This document shows, in pieces, positions 9,114 through 18,973 of a DNA stretch of 64,000 nucleotides. The stretch comes from Roseicitreum antarcticum. Lineage in GTDB: Bacteria; Pseudomonadota; Alphaproteobacteria; Rhodobacterales; Rhodobacteraceae. Each line of letters opens with the position of its first letter. Position 1 is the first letter of the stretch. The notes beneath the pieces are model-generated. The model did not search any database, was not told the origin of the DNA, and was given only the letters and a program-made list of their open reading frames with translations. The DNA lies in the NCBI RefSeq assembly GCF_014681765.1, contig NZ_CP061498.1, positions 1,736,001 to 1,800,000 on the forward strand. The letters run 5' to 3'. The position numbers and the translations under genes are program-made.

Positions 9114-9902
9114 ATGGGCTTTACACTGGCAACATGGAACATCAACTCGGTCCGGCTTCGCACCGGGCTGGTGCAGAAGTTGCTGCAAGAGGAGGCCCCG
9201 GACATCCTGTGCCTTCAGGAATGCAAAAGCCCCGTCGACAAGATCCCGTTGGAGGACTTTGCCGCGCTGGGTTACGGGCACATGGTGGCGCGCGGACAAA
9301 AGGGCTATAATGGCGTGGCAATCTTGTCACGCCTGCCGTTGGCGGATGCGGGGCATGTCGACTGGGTGGGCCGGGGCGATGCGCGCCATGTCGCCGCCCG
9401 GCTGGAGGATGGCACCGTCATCCACAACTGCTATGTCCCGGCCGGCGGCGATGTGCCGGACCGCGAGATCAATGACAAGTTCGGCCATAAGCTGGATTTC
9501 CTGACCGAAATGCGCGACCATTTCCGCGAGGATCGTCCCGGGCGCGCCATTCTGGTGGGGGATCTGAACATCGCCCCGCGCGAAGATGACGTATGGAACC
9601 ACAAGCAACTGCTGAAGGTCGTCAGCCACACCCCGGTAGAGGTCGCGCACCTGAGCGATGCTCAGGAGGCCGGCGGCTGGGTCGATGTGACACGCGCCGA
9701 CATACCGCAAGGGCCGCTCTATAGCTGGTGGTCCTACCGCTCGCCCGATTGGGACGCGGCGGACAAGGGGCGCCGGCTGGACCATATCTGGGCCAGCGGC
9801 GACATTGCCGGGTCGGCGCATGCCTCGCGCATTATGCGAGGCGCGCGGGGCTGGACCCAGCCCTCGGACCATGCGCCGGTATTTGCCACGTTTGATCTTT
9901 AA
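9114..9902 (+). CDS. xth: Exodeoxyribonuclease III
   Basis: I chose the ATG at 9114 behind CGGGGGAC; the protein is 262 residues, normal for the family. The exonuclease-endonuclease-phosphatase fold is marked by TWNINSVRLR at the N-terminus, the metal-binding Glu in LCLQECKSP, the catalytic Asp/Asn in LVGDLNIAP and the C-terminal SDHAPV. It is an AP endonuclease and 3'-5' exonuclease acting in base-excision repair. It reads as a monocistronic gene in a run of co-directional housekeeping genes. Confidence 0.93.
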   Translation: MGFTLATWNINSVRLRTGLVQKLLQEEAPDILCLQECKSPVDKIPLEDFAALGYGHMVARGQKGYNGVAILSRLPLADAGHVDWVGRGDARHVAARLEDGTVIHNCYVPAGGDVPDREINDKFGHKLDFLTEMRDHFREDRPGRAILVGDLNIAPREDDVWNHKQLLKVVSHTPVEVAHLSDAQEAGGWVDVTRADIPQGPLYSWWSYRSPDWDAADKGRRLDHIWASGDIAGSAHASRIMRGARGWTQPSDHAPVFATFDL

Positions 9903-9977
9903 GCACGGAACCACACCCTTGGCGCAGACCGGGGGCGCACACATATATGGCGAGACACTTTTTCAGAGGAACACAAA

Positions 9978-10880
9978 ATGCTTGAACTGGGCGCGGGCAC
10001 AGCCGCCGCGAAAAACCTGATCTCTGAGGGATCAGAACAGGATTTCATGCAAACCGTGGTGGAAGCCAGCCGCGAAGTACCGGTGATCGTGGATTTCTGG
10101 GCCCCCTGGTGCGGCCCCTGTAAGACGCTGGGCCCAGCGTTGGAGGCGGCAGTGACCGCCGCCAATGGCAAGGTACGGATGGTCAAGATCAACGTCGATC
10201 AGAACCAGCAGATCGCGACGCAGCTGCGCGTGCAGTCGATCCCCACGGTCTATGCCTTTTGGCAAGGCCAGCCGGTCGATGGTTTTCAGGGTGCCCTTGC
10301 TGCCAGCGAGATCAAGGCCTTCGTGGACAAGGCGGCCGCCCTTGCCGGGGACGGCGGGCTGGCCGAAGCGATGGCAGCCGCCGAGGAAATGCTGACCGAC
10401 GGTACTGCCGCCGATGCCGCCCAGACCTTCGCCGCCATCCTGAGCGAAGAGCCACATAACGCAGGCGCCTTCAGCGGCATTGCGCGCAGCTACATTGCCA
10501 TGGGCGAACTGGATCAGGCCGACGCGCTGATCGCCAATGCCCCCCCAGAAATCGCCAAGGCCGCAGAGGTAGACGCAGCCCGCGCCCAACTGGCACTCGC
10601 CCGGCAGGCCGCAGACGCAGGCCCGGTGGACGACTTGCGCGCCGCCGTCGATGCCGACCCTGCCGACCATCAGGCGCGGTTCGATCTGGCGCAGGCGCTC
10701 TATGCCAACGGCGATGTCGAAGGCGCCGTGGAACAACTGCTGGAGTTGTTCCGCCGCGACCGGGAATGGAACGAGGGCGCGGCCAAGACACAGCTGTTTA
10801 CCATCTTCGATGCGCTGAAACCGGGCGACCCCATTGGTACCCGTGGACGGCGGAAATTAAGCTCGATGATATTTGCATGA
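9978..10880 (+). CDS. Thioredoxin domain with TPR tail (CnoX/YbbN-like co-chaperone)
   Basis: A 300-residue protein. Residues about 15-125 form a thioredoxin fold with the active site FWAPWCGPCK near 40-48. The rest (about 130-290) is TPR-like helical repeats rich in Ala, Asp and Glu. The layout matches CnoX (YbbN), a chaperedoxin that protects proteins during oxidative stress and hands them to GroEL or DnaK. E. coli CnoX has SxxC, whereas this one keeps a full CGPC, so it is probably also redox-active, as in other alphaproteobacteria. It precedes a LON-domain protein by 26 bp. Confidence 0.87.
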   Translation: MLELGAGTAAAKNLISEGSEQDFMQTVVEASREVPVIVDFWAPWCGPCKTLGPALEAAVTAANGKVRMVKINVDQNQQIATQLRVQSIPTVYAFWQGQPVDGFQGALAASEIKAFVDKAAALAGDGGLAEAMAAAEEMLTDGTAADAAQTFAAILSEEPHNAGAFSGIARSYIAMGELDQADALIANAPPEIAKAAEVDAARAQLALARQAADAGPVDDLRAAVDADPADHQARFDLAQALYANGDVEGAVEQLLELFRRDREWNEGAAKTQLFTIFDALKPGDPIGTRGRRKLSSMIFA

Positions 10881-10906
10881 TGACATTTACGGGCTAGGTC
10901 TGGGGC

Positions 10907-11548
10907 ATGGCAAAAATCAAAGACCTTCCGGAAACGATCCCCGTGTTTCCCCTGACCGGCGCGCTGCTTTTGCCGCGCGCTCGGTTGCCGCTGCATATCT
11001 TCGAGCCACGCTATCTGGCGATGATCGAGGATTGCATGAAAACGCCGCACCGGCTGATCGGCATGATCCAGCAGCGTGAGGTGCCCGACGGGCAGGAGAA
11101 GCGGTTGCAGTCCATCGGCTGCGCGGGCCGCCTGACGGCGTTTTCCGAAACCGAGGACGGGCGCTACATGATTACCCTGACCGGTACCAGCCGGTTCCGG
11201 GCGAAGGCCGAGGTCAGCGGCTTCACCCCCTACCGGCGGGCCGAAATCTCGTGGGCCGGGTTCGAGCGGGATCTGGGCAATGACGAAAGCGACCCCGGGT
11301 TCAAGCGCGACTGGTTCCTAGACCTGCTTTCGCGGTATTTCACCGCTCTGGAGCTTTCGACCGACTGGGACAGTCTGAAAGACGCCGAAGATGAGCTGCT
11401 GATAAACTCGCTGTCCATGCTTTGCCCCTTCGACGCCGAGGACAAGCAGGCCCTGTTGGAGGCCCCGTCGCTTTCTACACGGCGCGAGACGCTGGTCACC
11501 TTGATGGAATTCGCCCTGCGCGGCGGGGATGAGGATATGATGCAATGA
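10907..11548 (+). CDS. LON peptidase substrate-binding domain protein
   Basis: A 213-residue protein covering the N-terminal substrate-binding domain of Lon ([25 protein letters not shown] is at its start; quoted motif: [10 protein letters not shown]). It has no AAA+ or protease domain, so it is a stand-alone LON-domain protein. The molecular function of stand-alone forms is not established. The start lies 26 bp after the thioredoxin gene, and its stop overlaps the Trm112 start (ATGA), giving a trx-LON-Trm112 unit. Confidence 0.85.
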   Translation: MAKIKDLPETIPVFPLTGALLLPRARLPLHIFEPRYLAMIEDCMKTPHRLIGMIQQREVPDGQEKRLQSIGCAGRLTAFSETEDGRYMITLTGTSRFRAKAEVSGFTPYRRAEISWAGFERDLGNDESDPGFKRDWFLDLLSRYFTALELSTDWDSLKDAEDELLINSLSMLCPFDAEDKQALLEAPSLSTRRETLVTLMEFALRGGDEDMMQ

Positions 11549-11775
11549 CCGACCGCATGATGGACGGGTTGACCGACCTTGGGGAAAACACACCGTCGTC
11601 CGCCCCTGGCTTTGATGCCCCGATGCTGGAGGCACTGGTCTGCCCGGTGACCCAAGGCCGTTTATCGTATGACGCGGCGCGACAGGAACTGGTGTCGAAG
11701 GCTGCGCATCTGGCCTTCCCCATCCGCAACGGTATCCCCATCATGCTGGTGGATGAGGCGCGCGAACTCGATTAG
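11545..11775 (+). CDS. Trm112 family protein
   Basis: A 76-residue protein with the Trm112 core [16 protein letters not shown] and [17 protein letters not shown]. In other organisms Trm112-like proteins act as small activating partners of methyltransferases; bacterial forms are less well studied. It overlaps the LON-domain gene by 4 bp. An extra N-terminal segment of about 27 residues precedes the core, so an internal start (ATG at 11620, MLEAL) is possible. Confidence 0.85.
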   Translation: MTDRMMDGLTDLGENTPSSAPGFDAPMLEALVCPVTQGRLSYDAARQELVSKAAHLAFPIRNGIPIMLVDEARELD

Positions 11776-12134
11776 GCACAAGTGCGCGGCGCGGCGACGC
11801 TTCACCGCGCATGTTGGCTAGCATCGCGCGGTGCACCGTGCATTGTCGGTTGTTTTTGCGATGTGCGGCTGGTGTCCACCCAGAGCTGGGATTGTTTGGC
11901 ATGCGCGGTCGGCAGGCAATCCTGATCCTGAGACGCCGAGACGCGCAAAACAGACAAAGAAGACCTATTTCCCGGCGCTGGTCACACTGCCGATGGGTTT
12001 GCCTGCCTTAAACTGCCCCGGCGGGTTGACTAAAAGGGCCCTGCACCGCAGAAGACCCGCGCGAACAGGACTGGCCTTGGCCGGTGGCTTTTCCGGGCGC
12101 CTATCCCCCGGCCAATCAGTTTCGGGACACACAC
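11776..12134. terminator. Intergenic region with a strong hairpin at 11803-11833
   Basis: The 359-bp gap between Trm112 and the SulP transporter holds no supported gene. CACCGCGC (11803-11810) pairs with GCGCGGTG (11826-11833), extended by ATG/CAT across a one-base bulge. The loop is short and no T-run follows, so it may be a Rho-assisted terminator for the trx-LON-Trm112 unit. Nothing else was recognised. Confidence 0.45.
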
Positions 12135-13619
12135 ATGACCCTTTCAGAAGAAACGCGGCGCAATTGGATTGGCAATCCAAAGGCGGAAATCCTGGCGGGC
12201 ATCGTCGTGGCACTAGCCCTCATCCCCGAGGCAATTGCCTTTTCGATCATAGCAGGCGTTGATCCAAAGGTGGGACTTTATGCCTCGTTCTCGATCGCGG
12301 TGCTGACGGCGATTGTCGGCGGACGGCCTGGCATGATCTCGGCGGCGACGGCGGCCACGGCGGTGCTGATGGTCACCCTGGTGCGCGACTACGGCTTGCA
12401 GTACCTGCTGGCCGCGACTGTGCTGGCGGGGCTGATCCAGATCGTCGCGGGGGTGTTCAAACTGGCCTTCGTGATGCGCTTCGTCTCGCGCTCGGTCATC
12501 ACGGGTTTTGTAAACGCGCTGGCCATCCTGATCTTCATGGCGCAGCTGCCTGAACTGATCGGCGTGCCCATGCTGACCTATGCGCTGGTCGCGGCGGGGC
12601 TGGCCATCATCTACGGCCTGCCAATGTTGACGAATGTCGTGCCTGCACCACTGGTGGCGATTGCCGTGCTGACAGTGTTGGTCTGGTTCACCGGCTGGGA
12701 CGTGCGCACCGTGGGCGACATGGGCGCGCTGCCCGACACGCTGCCGGTGTTCCTGATCCCGCAGATCCCGCTGACGTTCGAGACCTTCATGATCATCCTG
12801 CCCTATTCGCTGGCCGTGGCCGCCGTGGGCCTGCTGGAAAGCCTGATGACGGCAACCATTGTGGACGATCTGACGGACACGCCCAGCGACAAGAACCGCG
12901 AGTGCATCGGTCAGGGCATCGCCAACACCGCCACCGGCTTCATCGGTGGCATGGCGGGTTGCGCGATGATCGGTCAGTCGATCATCAACGTCAAATCCGG
13001 GGGGCGGGCGCGGCTGTCTTGCCTGACCGCGGGGGTTGGCTTGCTGGCGATGATCTTGCTGGTCAGCGATGTCGTGACGGCGGTGCCGATGGCTGCCCTG
13101 GTTGCGGTGATGATCATGGTCTCCATCGGCACATTTTCTTGGTCCTCCATCAAGAACCTGCGCACACATCCGAAGTCGTCCAGTATCGTGATGCTGGTCA
13201 CGGTCGTGCTGGTGGTGCTGACGCATAACCTGGCCATCGGCGTGGCTGCGGGCGTTCTGCTGTCGGGGGTGTTCTTTGCGTCCAAGATCTCGCAGATTTT
13301 CCGCGTCACCTCGGTGTCGGACAAAGACGGGCGCGCGCGCCGTTATGTGGTCGAGGGGCAGTTGTTCTATGCCTCGGTCGAGGATTTCAACAAGGCCTTT
13401 GATTTCAGGGAATCGCTGGATGAAGTCATCATCGACGTATCCGCCGCGCATATCTGGGATATTTCCAGCGTCGCGGCCGTGGACATGGTTGTGTTGAAGT
13501 TCCGCCGCGAAGGGACCAAGGTTGAACTGGTCGGCATGAACGAGGCGTCGGAAACCATTGTCGACAAGCTGGCCCTCCACGACAAACCGGGCGCGATGGA
13601 CAAACTGCAAGCCCACTGA
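12135..13619 (+). CDS. SulP family anion transporter with STAS domain
   Basis: I chose the ATG at 12135 ([10 protein letters not shown]); an in-frame ATG 51 bases upstream has no better ribosome site. The 494-residue protein has about ten to twelve hydrophobic helices, with the SulP-type start [21 protein letters not shown], and a cytoplasmic STAS domain over the last 110 residues ([15 protein letters not shown]...[19 protein letters not shown]). SulP proteins carry sulfate, bicarbonate or similar anions. The universal stress protein gene begins 11 bp after the stop, so the pair is an operon, suggesting stress-linked or adenylate-linked control. Confidence 0.9.
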   Translation: MTLSEETRRNWIGNPKAEILAGIVVALALIPEAIAFSIIAGVDPKVGLYASFSIAVLTAIVGGRPGMISAATAATAVLMVTLVRDYGLQYLLAATVLAGLIQIVAGVFKLAFVMRFVSRSVITGFVNALAILIFMAQLPELIGVPMLTYALVAAGLAIIYGLPMLTNVVPAPLVAIAVLTVLVWFTGWDVRTVGDMGALPDTLPVFLIPQIPLTFETFMIILPYSLAVAAVGLLESLMTATIVDDLTDTPSDKNRECIGQGIANTATGFIGGMAGCAMIGQSIINVKSGGRARLSCLTAGVGLLAMILLVSDVVTAVPMAALVAVMIMVSIGTFSWSSIKNLRTHPKSSSIVMLVTVVLVVLTHNLAIGVAAGVLLSGVFFASKISQIFRVTSVSDKDGRARRYVVEGQLFYASVEDFNKAFDFRESLDEVIIDVSAAHIWDISSVAAVDMVVLKFRREGTKVELVGMNEASETIVDKLALHDKPGAMDKLQAH

Positions 13620-13630
13620 AGGGGGACATA

Positions 13631-14488
13631 ATGGACAAGATCACAGTCTTCATCGACGGATCTGCATATGCGGAAAGTGTGTGCGATTATGCTGTCTGGG
13701 CTGCCAAGCAGTTGAACATGCCGATCTCGCTGGTGCATGTGCTGGGCCGACGGAACGAGGTGTCCAGCCAACCCACCGACCTGAGCGGCAGCCTGAAGCT
13801 GGGCGCACGCACCGCACTGCTGGAAAAGCTGGCGAAGCTGGACGAGGAACGTGCCACGCTGGGCCGCGAACGCGGGCGCGCGCTTCTGAATGACGCGGCT
13901 GCGCGGATGCACAGCCAAGCTGATATCGCGGTGAGCACCAAACTGCGCAACGGCGATCTGATCGGCGCGATCACCGATCTGGAGGCCGAGACCCGGTTCC
14001 TGATCCTTGGCAAACGCGGTGAGGGCGCAGATTTCGCGGCCCAGCACCTGGGCTCCAACCTTGACCGGGCGGTGCGCACGTCGAACCGGCCGGTGCTGGT
14101 CAGCGCGCGCGCGTTCCGGCCGATGAAGCGCTTCTTGCTGGCTTTCGACGGCTCTCCGGCGATGGGGCGCGCGGTAGAGCGGATGCGCGAAGGCTCTGTC
14201 CTGAGGGGAATGGAGGCGCATATTCTGGCCGTAGGTTCCCCTACGCCCGGTGTGCGCGACCAACTGACGGCAGCGGCCAAAGGGCTGCGGCAATCGGGGT
14301 TCGAGGTGGCCGAACACCTGATGGCAGGTGAGGCCGAGGCCACAATCACCAAGGCGGTCAAGGATCTGGACGTCGACATGCTGGTGCTGGGCAAAAGCGG
14401 CAGTTCGCGGCTGCGGCAGTTGTTCATCGGCTCGACCACGATGGAGTTGATGCGCAGTTGTCAGGTACCCGTGCTGATCTTCCCGTAA
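13631..14488 (+). CDS. Tandem universal stress protein
   Basis: A 285-residue protein with two UspA folds in tandem: the first starts ITVFIDGSAYAESVCDYA, and the second, near residue 160, reads FLLAFDGSPAMGRAVERM. The second half ends with the nucleotide-binding signature GKSGSSRLRQLFIGSTTMEL. Such proteins bind ATP and support survival under stress. It follows the SulP gene by 11 bp with GAAGGGGGAC as ribosome site. A transporter-Usp pairing recurs in bacteria, but its mechanism here is unknown. Confidence 0.88.
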   Translation: MDKITVFIDGSAYAESVCDYAVWAAKQLNMPISLVHVLGRRNEVSSQPTDLSGSLKLGARTALLEKLAKLDEERATLGRERGRALLNDAAARMHSQADIAVSTKLRNGDLIGAITDLEAETRFLILGKRGEGADFAAQHLGSNLDRAVRTSNRPVLVSARAFRPMKRFLLAFDGSPAMGRAVERMREGSVLRGMEAHILAVGSPTPGVRDQLTAAAKGLRQSGFEVAEHLMAGEAEATITKAVKDLDVDMLVLGKSGSSRLRQLFIGSTTMELMRSCQVPVLIFP

Positions 14489-14578
14489 ATGTGTGCCGCG
14501 CCACCGCCATATCTGGCAAGATAGCGGCCGTTTTGACAAATTTTCCGGACAAACCCCGAATTTCACAAACCTGTGACG

Positions 14579-14607
14579 CTTGCAGGGTCCGGACCCCCCA
14601 CCTATAT
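14579..14607 (+). promoter_or_regulatory. Predicted RpoH (heat-shock) promoter for dnaK
   Basis: CTTG at 14579-14582 is followed, after 18 bases, by CCTATAT at 14601-14607. This matches the alphaproteobacterial RpoH consensus (CTTG, 17-18 bases, CYTATNT). It lies about 110 bp upstream of the dnaK ATG on the same strand, as expected for a heat-shock operon. Confidence 0.75.
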
Positions 14608-14716
14608 ACCCCGTGAAACAGGAAGCAGCGCGATACTTCCTGAAATCACCAATTGGCGGGCCGGGGCCTGACAGGACTGCCCCGCCTAAACATCGCTTAA
14701 GTCAGAGGATGCTACT

Positions 14717-16630
14717 ATGGGCAAAGTTATCGGAATCGACCTTGGGACCACAAACTCCTGCATCGCCATCATGGACGGCGCACAGCCCCGCGTGATTGAA
14801 AACGCCGAGGGCGCGCGTACCACGCCGTCGATCGTTGGCTTCACCGAATCCGAACGTCTGGTGGGCCAGCCCGCAAAGCGGCAAGCCGTGACCAACCCGA
14901 CGAATACGGTATTCGCCGTGAAGCGTCTGATCGGCCGCCGGTTTGACGATTCTGATCTGGCGAAAGACAAGAAAAACACCCCCTATGACGTTGTGAACGG
15001 CGGCAACGGCGACGCTTGGGTTCAGGTGCGCGGCGAAAAATACTCGCCCAGCCAGATCTCGGCTTTCATCCTGCAAAAGATGAAGGAAACCGCTGAAAGC
15101 TACCTTGGCGAAGATGTGACGCAGGCCGTCATCACGGTTCCCGCCTATTTCAACGACGCCCAGCGTCAGGCCACGAAAGACGCGGGCAAGATCGCCGGGC
15201 TGGAAGTGCTGCGCATCATCAACGAACCGACGGCTGCCGCGCTGGCCTACGGCCTCGACAAGAAAGAGGCGAAAACCATCGCGGTCTATGACCTTGGCGG
15301 CGGGACGTTCGACATCACCATCCTGGAAATCGACGACGGCCTGTTCGAGGTCAAATCGACCAACGGCGACACCTTCCTTGGTGGCGAAGATTTTGACATG
15401 CGCATCGTCAACTACTTGGCAGATGAGTTCAAAAAGGAAAACGGTGTCGACCTGACGAAGGACAAGATGGCGCTGCAACGGCTGAAGGAAGCCGCCGAGA
15501 AAGCCAAGATCGAACTGTCCTCCAGCCAGCAAACCGAAATCAACCAACCGTTCATCAGCATGGACAAGAACAGCGGCCAGCCGCTGCACATGGTAATGAA
15601 ACTGACCCGCGCCAAACTGGAAAGCCTGGTCGGCGACCTGATCAAACGCTCGATGAAACCCTGTGAGGCCGCACTGAAAGACGCTGGCCTGTCCAAAGGC
15701 GACATCGACGAGGTTGTTCTGGTCGGCGGGATGACCCGGATGCCCAAGGTGATGGAAGAAGTTACCAAGTTCTTTGGCAAGGAACCCCACAAGGGGGTGA
15801 ACCCCGATGAAGTCGTGGCGCTGGGTGCGGCTATTCAGGCCGGGGTCCTGCAAGGCGACGTAAAAGATGTGGTCCTGCTGGACGTGACGCCGCTGAGCCT
15901 TGGGATTGAAACCCTGGGCGGCGTGTTCACGCGCCTGATCGACCGCAACACCACCATTCCGACCAAAAAGAGCCAGGTGTTCAGCACCGCGGAAGACAAT
16001 CAGAACGCCGTGACGATCCGCGTATTCCAAGGCGAACGCGAAATGGCGTCCGACAACAAGATGCTGGGCCAGTTCAATCTGGAAGACATCCCCCCCGCAC
16101 CGCGCGGGATGCCGCAGATCGAAGTGACCTTCGACATCGACGCCAACGGGATCGTGTCCGTGTCTGCCAAGGACAAGGGCACCGGCAAGGAGCAGAACAT
16201 CACCATTCAGGCCTCGGGCGGTTTGTCAGATTCTGATATCGAGAAAATGGTGCGTGACGCCGAAGAAAATGCCGACGCCGACAAACAGCGTCGCGAACTG
16301 GTCGAGGCGAAGAACCAGGCTGAATCGCTGATCCATTCGACCGAGAAGGCACTGGAAGAGCATAAAGACAAGGTTGACCCGACCACGGTCGAGGCGATCG
16401 AACTGGCGATTTCGGCCTTGCAGGAAACCCTCGAAGGGTCGGACGCGGCGAAGATCAAATCCGGCGTTCAAAACGTGACCGAAGCCTCGATGAAACTGGG
16501 CGAGGCGATCTACAAGGCGCAGGCCGAAGCGTCTGATGGCGGCGACGATGACGGCGACCGCCAGCGCGGTGTCGACGAAGACATCGTGGACGCCGATTTT
16601 GAAGACCTCGGCGACGACAAACGCAAGTAA
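14717..16630 (+). CDS. dnaK: Chaperone protein DnaK (Hsp70)
   Basis: A 637-residue Hsp70 of normal length. The start reads [20 protein letters not shown] with the phosphate loop. [17 protein letters not shown] and [12 protein letters not shown] mark the ATPase domain (1-385), [17 protein letters not shown] the linker and substrate-binding domain, and the tail is an acidic helical lid ending [16 protein letters not shown]. It folds nascent and stressed proteins with DnaJ and GrpE. It is preceded by the predicted RpoH promoter and followed by a hairpin and dnaJ. Confidence 0.98.
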   Translation: MGKVIGIDLGTTNSCIAIMDGAQPRVIENAEGARTTPSIVGFTESERLVGQPAKRQAVTNPTNTVFAVKRLIGRRFDDSDLAKDKKNTPYDVVNGGNGDAWVQVRGEKYSPSQISAFILQKMKETAESYLGEDVTQAVITVPAYFNDAQRQATKDAGKIAGLEVLRIINEPTAAALAYGLDKKEAKTIAVYDLGGGTFDITILEIDDGLFEVKSTNGDTFLGGEDFDMRIVNYLADEFKKENGVDLTKDKMALQRLKEAAEKAKIELSSSQQTEINQPFISMDKNSGQPLHMVMKLTRAKLESLVGDLIKRSMKPCEAALKDAGLSKGDIDEVVLVGGMTRMPKVMEEVTKFFGKEPHKGVNPDEVVALGAAIQAGVLQGDVKDVVLLDVTPLSLGIETLGGVFTRLIDRNTTIPTKKSQVFSTAEDNQNAVTIRVFQGEREMASDNKMLGQFNLEDIPPAPRGMPQIEVTFDIDANGIVSVSAKDKGTGKEQNITIQASGGLSDSDIEKMVRDAEENADADKQRRELVEAKNQAESLIHSTEKALEEHKDKVDPTTVEAIELAISALQETLEGSDAAKIKSGVQNVTEASMKLGEAIYKAQAEASDGGDDDGDRQRGVDEDIVDADFEDLGDDKRK

Positions 16631-16648
16631 TCGGCATTTCTGCCTGAA

Positions 16649-16682
16649 GACCGGCCTGACATTGTTCAGGCCGGTCCGTCTT
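16649..16682 (+). terminator. Hairpin between dnaK and dnaJ
   Basis: GACCGGCCTGA (16649-16659) pairs perfectly with TCAGGCCGGTC (16666-16676) around a 6-base loop and is followed by CGTCTT. It probably lowers dnaJ transcription relative to dnaK, or stabilises the dnaK 3' end. Confidence 0.7.
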
Positions 16683-16704
16683 ATGTAAGATCGAGGTCCG
16701 TCAC

Positions 16705-17856
16705 ATGGCAAAAAAAGACTTCTATGATGTGCTGGGGTTGGCGCGCGGAGCCTCGCCGGAAGAGATCAAGAAAGCCTACCGCCAGAAGGCCAAGGAATTT
16801 CACCCCGACCGCAATGCTGACAACCCAAATGCCGAGGCGCGCTTCAAGGAAGTGAATGAGGCGCATGACATCCTGAAAGACCCCGAACGCAAGGCCGCCT
16901 ATGACCGCTATGGCCATGCGGCATTCGACGGCGGGATGGGCGGTGGCCCGCGTGGCCAGCGCCCCGGGCCAGGCGGGAATGCAGATTTCGCCAGCGCATT
17001 TTCGGATGTGTTCGAGGATCTGTTTGGCGATTTCGTCGGCGGCGGACGTGGCGGCGGGCGGCAACGCTCGGCGCGCGGGTCCGACCTGCGCTACAACATG
17101 CGCATCACGCTGGAAGACGCGTTCAACGGTACGCAAAACACCATTCGCGTGCCCACTCTTTCGGGCTGTGATGCCTGCAACGGCACCGGCGCAGAAGGTG
17201 GCGCAGAGCCTGTTACCTGCCCCACGTGTTCCGGCATGGGCAAGGTCCGGGCGCAGCAGGGGTTCTTTACCGTTGAACGCACTTGTCCAACCTGCGGCGG
17301 GCTCGGCCAGATCGTCAAGAATCCGTGCAAGTCCTGCGGCGGTGCGGGACGGGTAGAAAAGGAACGCTCGCTTTCCGTCAACATCCCGGCGGGCGTCGAG
17401 ACCGGTACCCGCATCCGCCTTTCGGGCGAGGGGGAAGCGGGTTTGCGCGGTGGACCGACCGGCGACCTGTATATTTTCATCGAGGTTGCAGAGCATCCGA
17501 TCTTTCAGCGCGACGGCGTAAACCTGCATTGTCGCGTGCCCGTCAGCCTGATCCGTGCCGCCCTGGGCGGCGAGGTTGAGGTACCAACCATCGATGGCGG
17601 ACGGTCGCGCGTCAAGGTTCCGGCAGGCAGCCAGACCGGCAAGCAGATGCGGCTGCGCAGCAAGGGCATGCCCGCATTGCGCGGCGCCGGGTCCGGCGAC
17701 ATGATGATCGAATTGGCCGTGGAAACGCCGGTCAACCTGACCGGTCGCCAGAAGGAATTGTTGGAAGAGTTCGAGAAACTGAGCGAACACAACAACCCCG
17801 AAGGCAGCAGCTTTTTCACCAAGGTCAAAAGCTTCTGGGATGGTATGAAGGGCTGA
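16705..17856 (+). CDS. dnaJ: Chaperone protein DnaJ (Hsp40)
   Basis: A 383-residue type I J-protein. The J domain (1-70) has the HPD motif in EFHPDRN. It is followed by a G/F-rich segment and four CxxCxGxG zinc repeats between residues about 153 and 215 ([32 protein letters not shown]), then the two C-terminal beta domains. It stimulates DnaK ATPase and delivers unfolded clients. It sits 75 bp after dnaK across a hairpin. Confidence 0.98.
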   Translation: MAKKDFYDVLGLARGASPEEIKKAYRQKAKEFHPDRNADNPNAEARFKEVNEAHDILKDPERKAAYDRYGHAAFDGGMGGGPRGQRPGPGGNADFASAFSDVFEDLFGDFVGGGRGGGRQRSARGSDLRYNMRITLEDAFNGTQNTIRVPTLSGCDACNGTGAEGGAEPVTCPTCSGMGKVRAQQGFFTVERTCPTCGGLGQIVKNPCKSCGGAGRVEKERSLSVNIPAGVETGTRIRLSGEGEAGLRGGPTGDLYIFIEVAEHPIFQRDGVNLHCRVPVSLIRAALGGEVEVPTIDGGRSRVKVPAGSQTGKQMRLRSKGMPALRGAGSGDMMIELAVETPVNLTGRQKELLEEFEKLSEHNNPEGSSFFTKVKSFWDGMKG

Positions 17857-17879
17857 CCGCCCTGCCCCGACAGAAATAT

Positions 17880-17912
17880 AAGCCGCGCGGAAGTTGTTTC
17901 CGCGCGGCTTTT
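17880..17912 (+). terminator. Rho-independent terminator after dnaJ
   Basis: AAGCCGCGCGGAA pairs with TTCCGCGCGGCTT around a short loop, followed by TTCC. It is placed 24 bp after the dnaJ stop and is the best intrinsic terminator in the window. Confidence 0.85.
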
Positions 17913-18054
17913 CCGTGTCCGGCCAGCGCAGGCCGCCTGACATCATCATAGGGTTGTTGATCCACCCAACGCGCACGGGCAAGAAGCGCGGGCCTTTCAC
18001 GCATTGCGCGGTATTGTCACACCACCGTCACACGGCGGGCATATATCGCAGCCC

Positions 18055-18594
18055 ATGGCACAGAATGCGAACCTTATCCCAACCGCTGGCGCGCTGACCG
18101 CGCGCGGTATCTCGAAGACCTTCGGGGATAGCCGCGTGCTGGACAGTATCAATCTGGACCTCGCCCCAGGCGAGGTTGTGGCGCTGCTCGGCCCTTCGGG
18201 CTGCGGTAAAACCACGTTGCTGCGCATCGCAGCGGGGTTGCTGCAGGCCTCTGCGGGGCAAATGGATATCGCGGGCAAGCGGGTCGTCGATGGTGCCACA
18301 ATGTCGCGCGCCCCAGAAGAGCGGGGCATCGGCATGGTCTTTCAGGACTATGCGATCTGGCCGCATTTCACCGTATTGGAAAACGTGTCGTTCCCGCTGC
18401 GCATGCAGAAGCTGCGCCGGTCCGCGCAGCACGAACGCGCGATGCGCGCGCTTGACCGGGTCGGGCTGGGGCATCTGGCGGACCGCTCGCCCGGCACCCT
18501 GTCGGGGGGCGGTGTTTGTCAAAGTAGTTGTCCGCCGATTTCATGCGGCGTCTCTGATTTCAGGGGCGCTGATTTCGGTTTCTGGGTGCCTTAG
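18055..18594 (+). pseudogene. ABC transporter ATPase (FbpC/PotA type), truncated after LSGG
   Basis: Starting at the ATG at 18055, about 151 residues read as a good importer ATPase: the Walker A motif GPSGCGKTT, then ERGIGMVFQDYAIWPHFTV as in iron(III)- or polyamine-type ATPases, and the start of the signature motif LSGG. The gene is cut at that point (about 18509). The Gln of LSGGQ, Walker B and the C-terminal half are missing, and the frame runs into the mobile-element end to a stop at 18594. No cognate permease or binding protein is nearby. The protein cannot hydrolyse ATP as it stands, so it is a pseudogene. Confidence 0.9.
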
Positions 18595-18627
18595 GGCACA
18601 GCAGCGGCGGACGACTTCTTATAATAA
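18510..18627. mobile_element. Short MITE-like element or IS remnant
   Basis: The first 78 bases (18510-18587) are identical to 32595-32672. The outer bases read TGTTTGTCAAAGTAGTTG followed by TCCGCCG; the far end at 18605-18627 is CGGCGGACGACTTCTTATAA plus TAA. Reverse-complemented, the far end matches the first end at 14 of its inner 16 bases. It therefore looks like an internally deleted insertion element with imperfect terminal inverted repeats of about 23-25 bp. I could not assign the IS family; an IS21-type end is possible. No target duplication is visible because the rest of the interrupted ABC gene is gone. Confidence 0.55.
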
Positions 18628-18635
18628 TGGAAAAA

Positions 18636-18712
18636 TGGTGGCGGTGCAGGGACTTGAACCCCGGACACGCGGATTATGATTCCGCTGCTCTAACCAACTG
18701 AGCTACACCGCC
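18636..18712 (-). tRNA. tRNA-Met(CAT), elongator type
   Basis: Read on the minus strand, GGCGGTG pairs with CACCGCC, the D arm contains AGCTCAGTTGGTTAGAGC, the anticodon stem-loop is GCGGA-ATCATAA-TCCGC with anticodon CAT, and the T arm contains GGTTCAAGTCC. The 3' CCA is encoded (18636-18638). The long pairing at the acceptor tip argues against an initiator tRNA, and the stem sequence resembles alphaproteobacterial elongator tRNA-Met rather than tRNA-Ile2. Confidence 0.93.
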
Positions 18713-18973
18713 AGCGAAGGGTGCAATAGGCCACACGCTGCGGCGCGTCAAGCCTGAAAGCGGCAAAATCCATTAGGCCGTGCACGCGATTTGCGCGGGC
18801 AAGCACAGGCGTGGCGGGCGACTTTACCGTGGCCCGGGAATTGAACCGAGGCGGTTCCCGTTCGCCGCGCTCCGCAGCGTCGATAACGCCGATTTAACAC
18901 GTGTCATGTCTTTAGTTGAGCGGCGTCCTCACCTATCCTGAGCGGAAGAACGGCAAACACGGGGCAAGATCAC

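Noticed and set aside
12213-13616. A long minus-strand frame opposite the SulP transporter
   Set aside because: Extreme His/Gln/Arg/Asp composition and no domain; an antisense shadow of a membrane protein.
18833-18870. A T-arm-like hairpin (GGGAATTGAACC) upstream of the Do protease, considered as a second tRNA
   Set aside because: No acceptor, D or anticodon arm can be built around it; it is a simple hairpin (GAACCG-AGG-CGGTTC).
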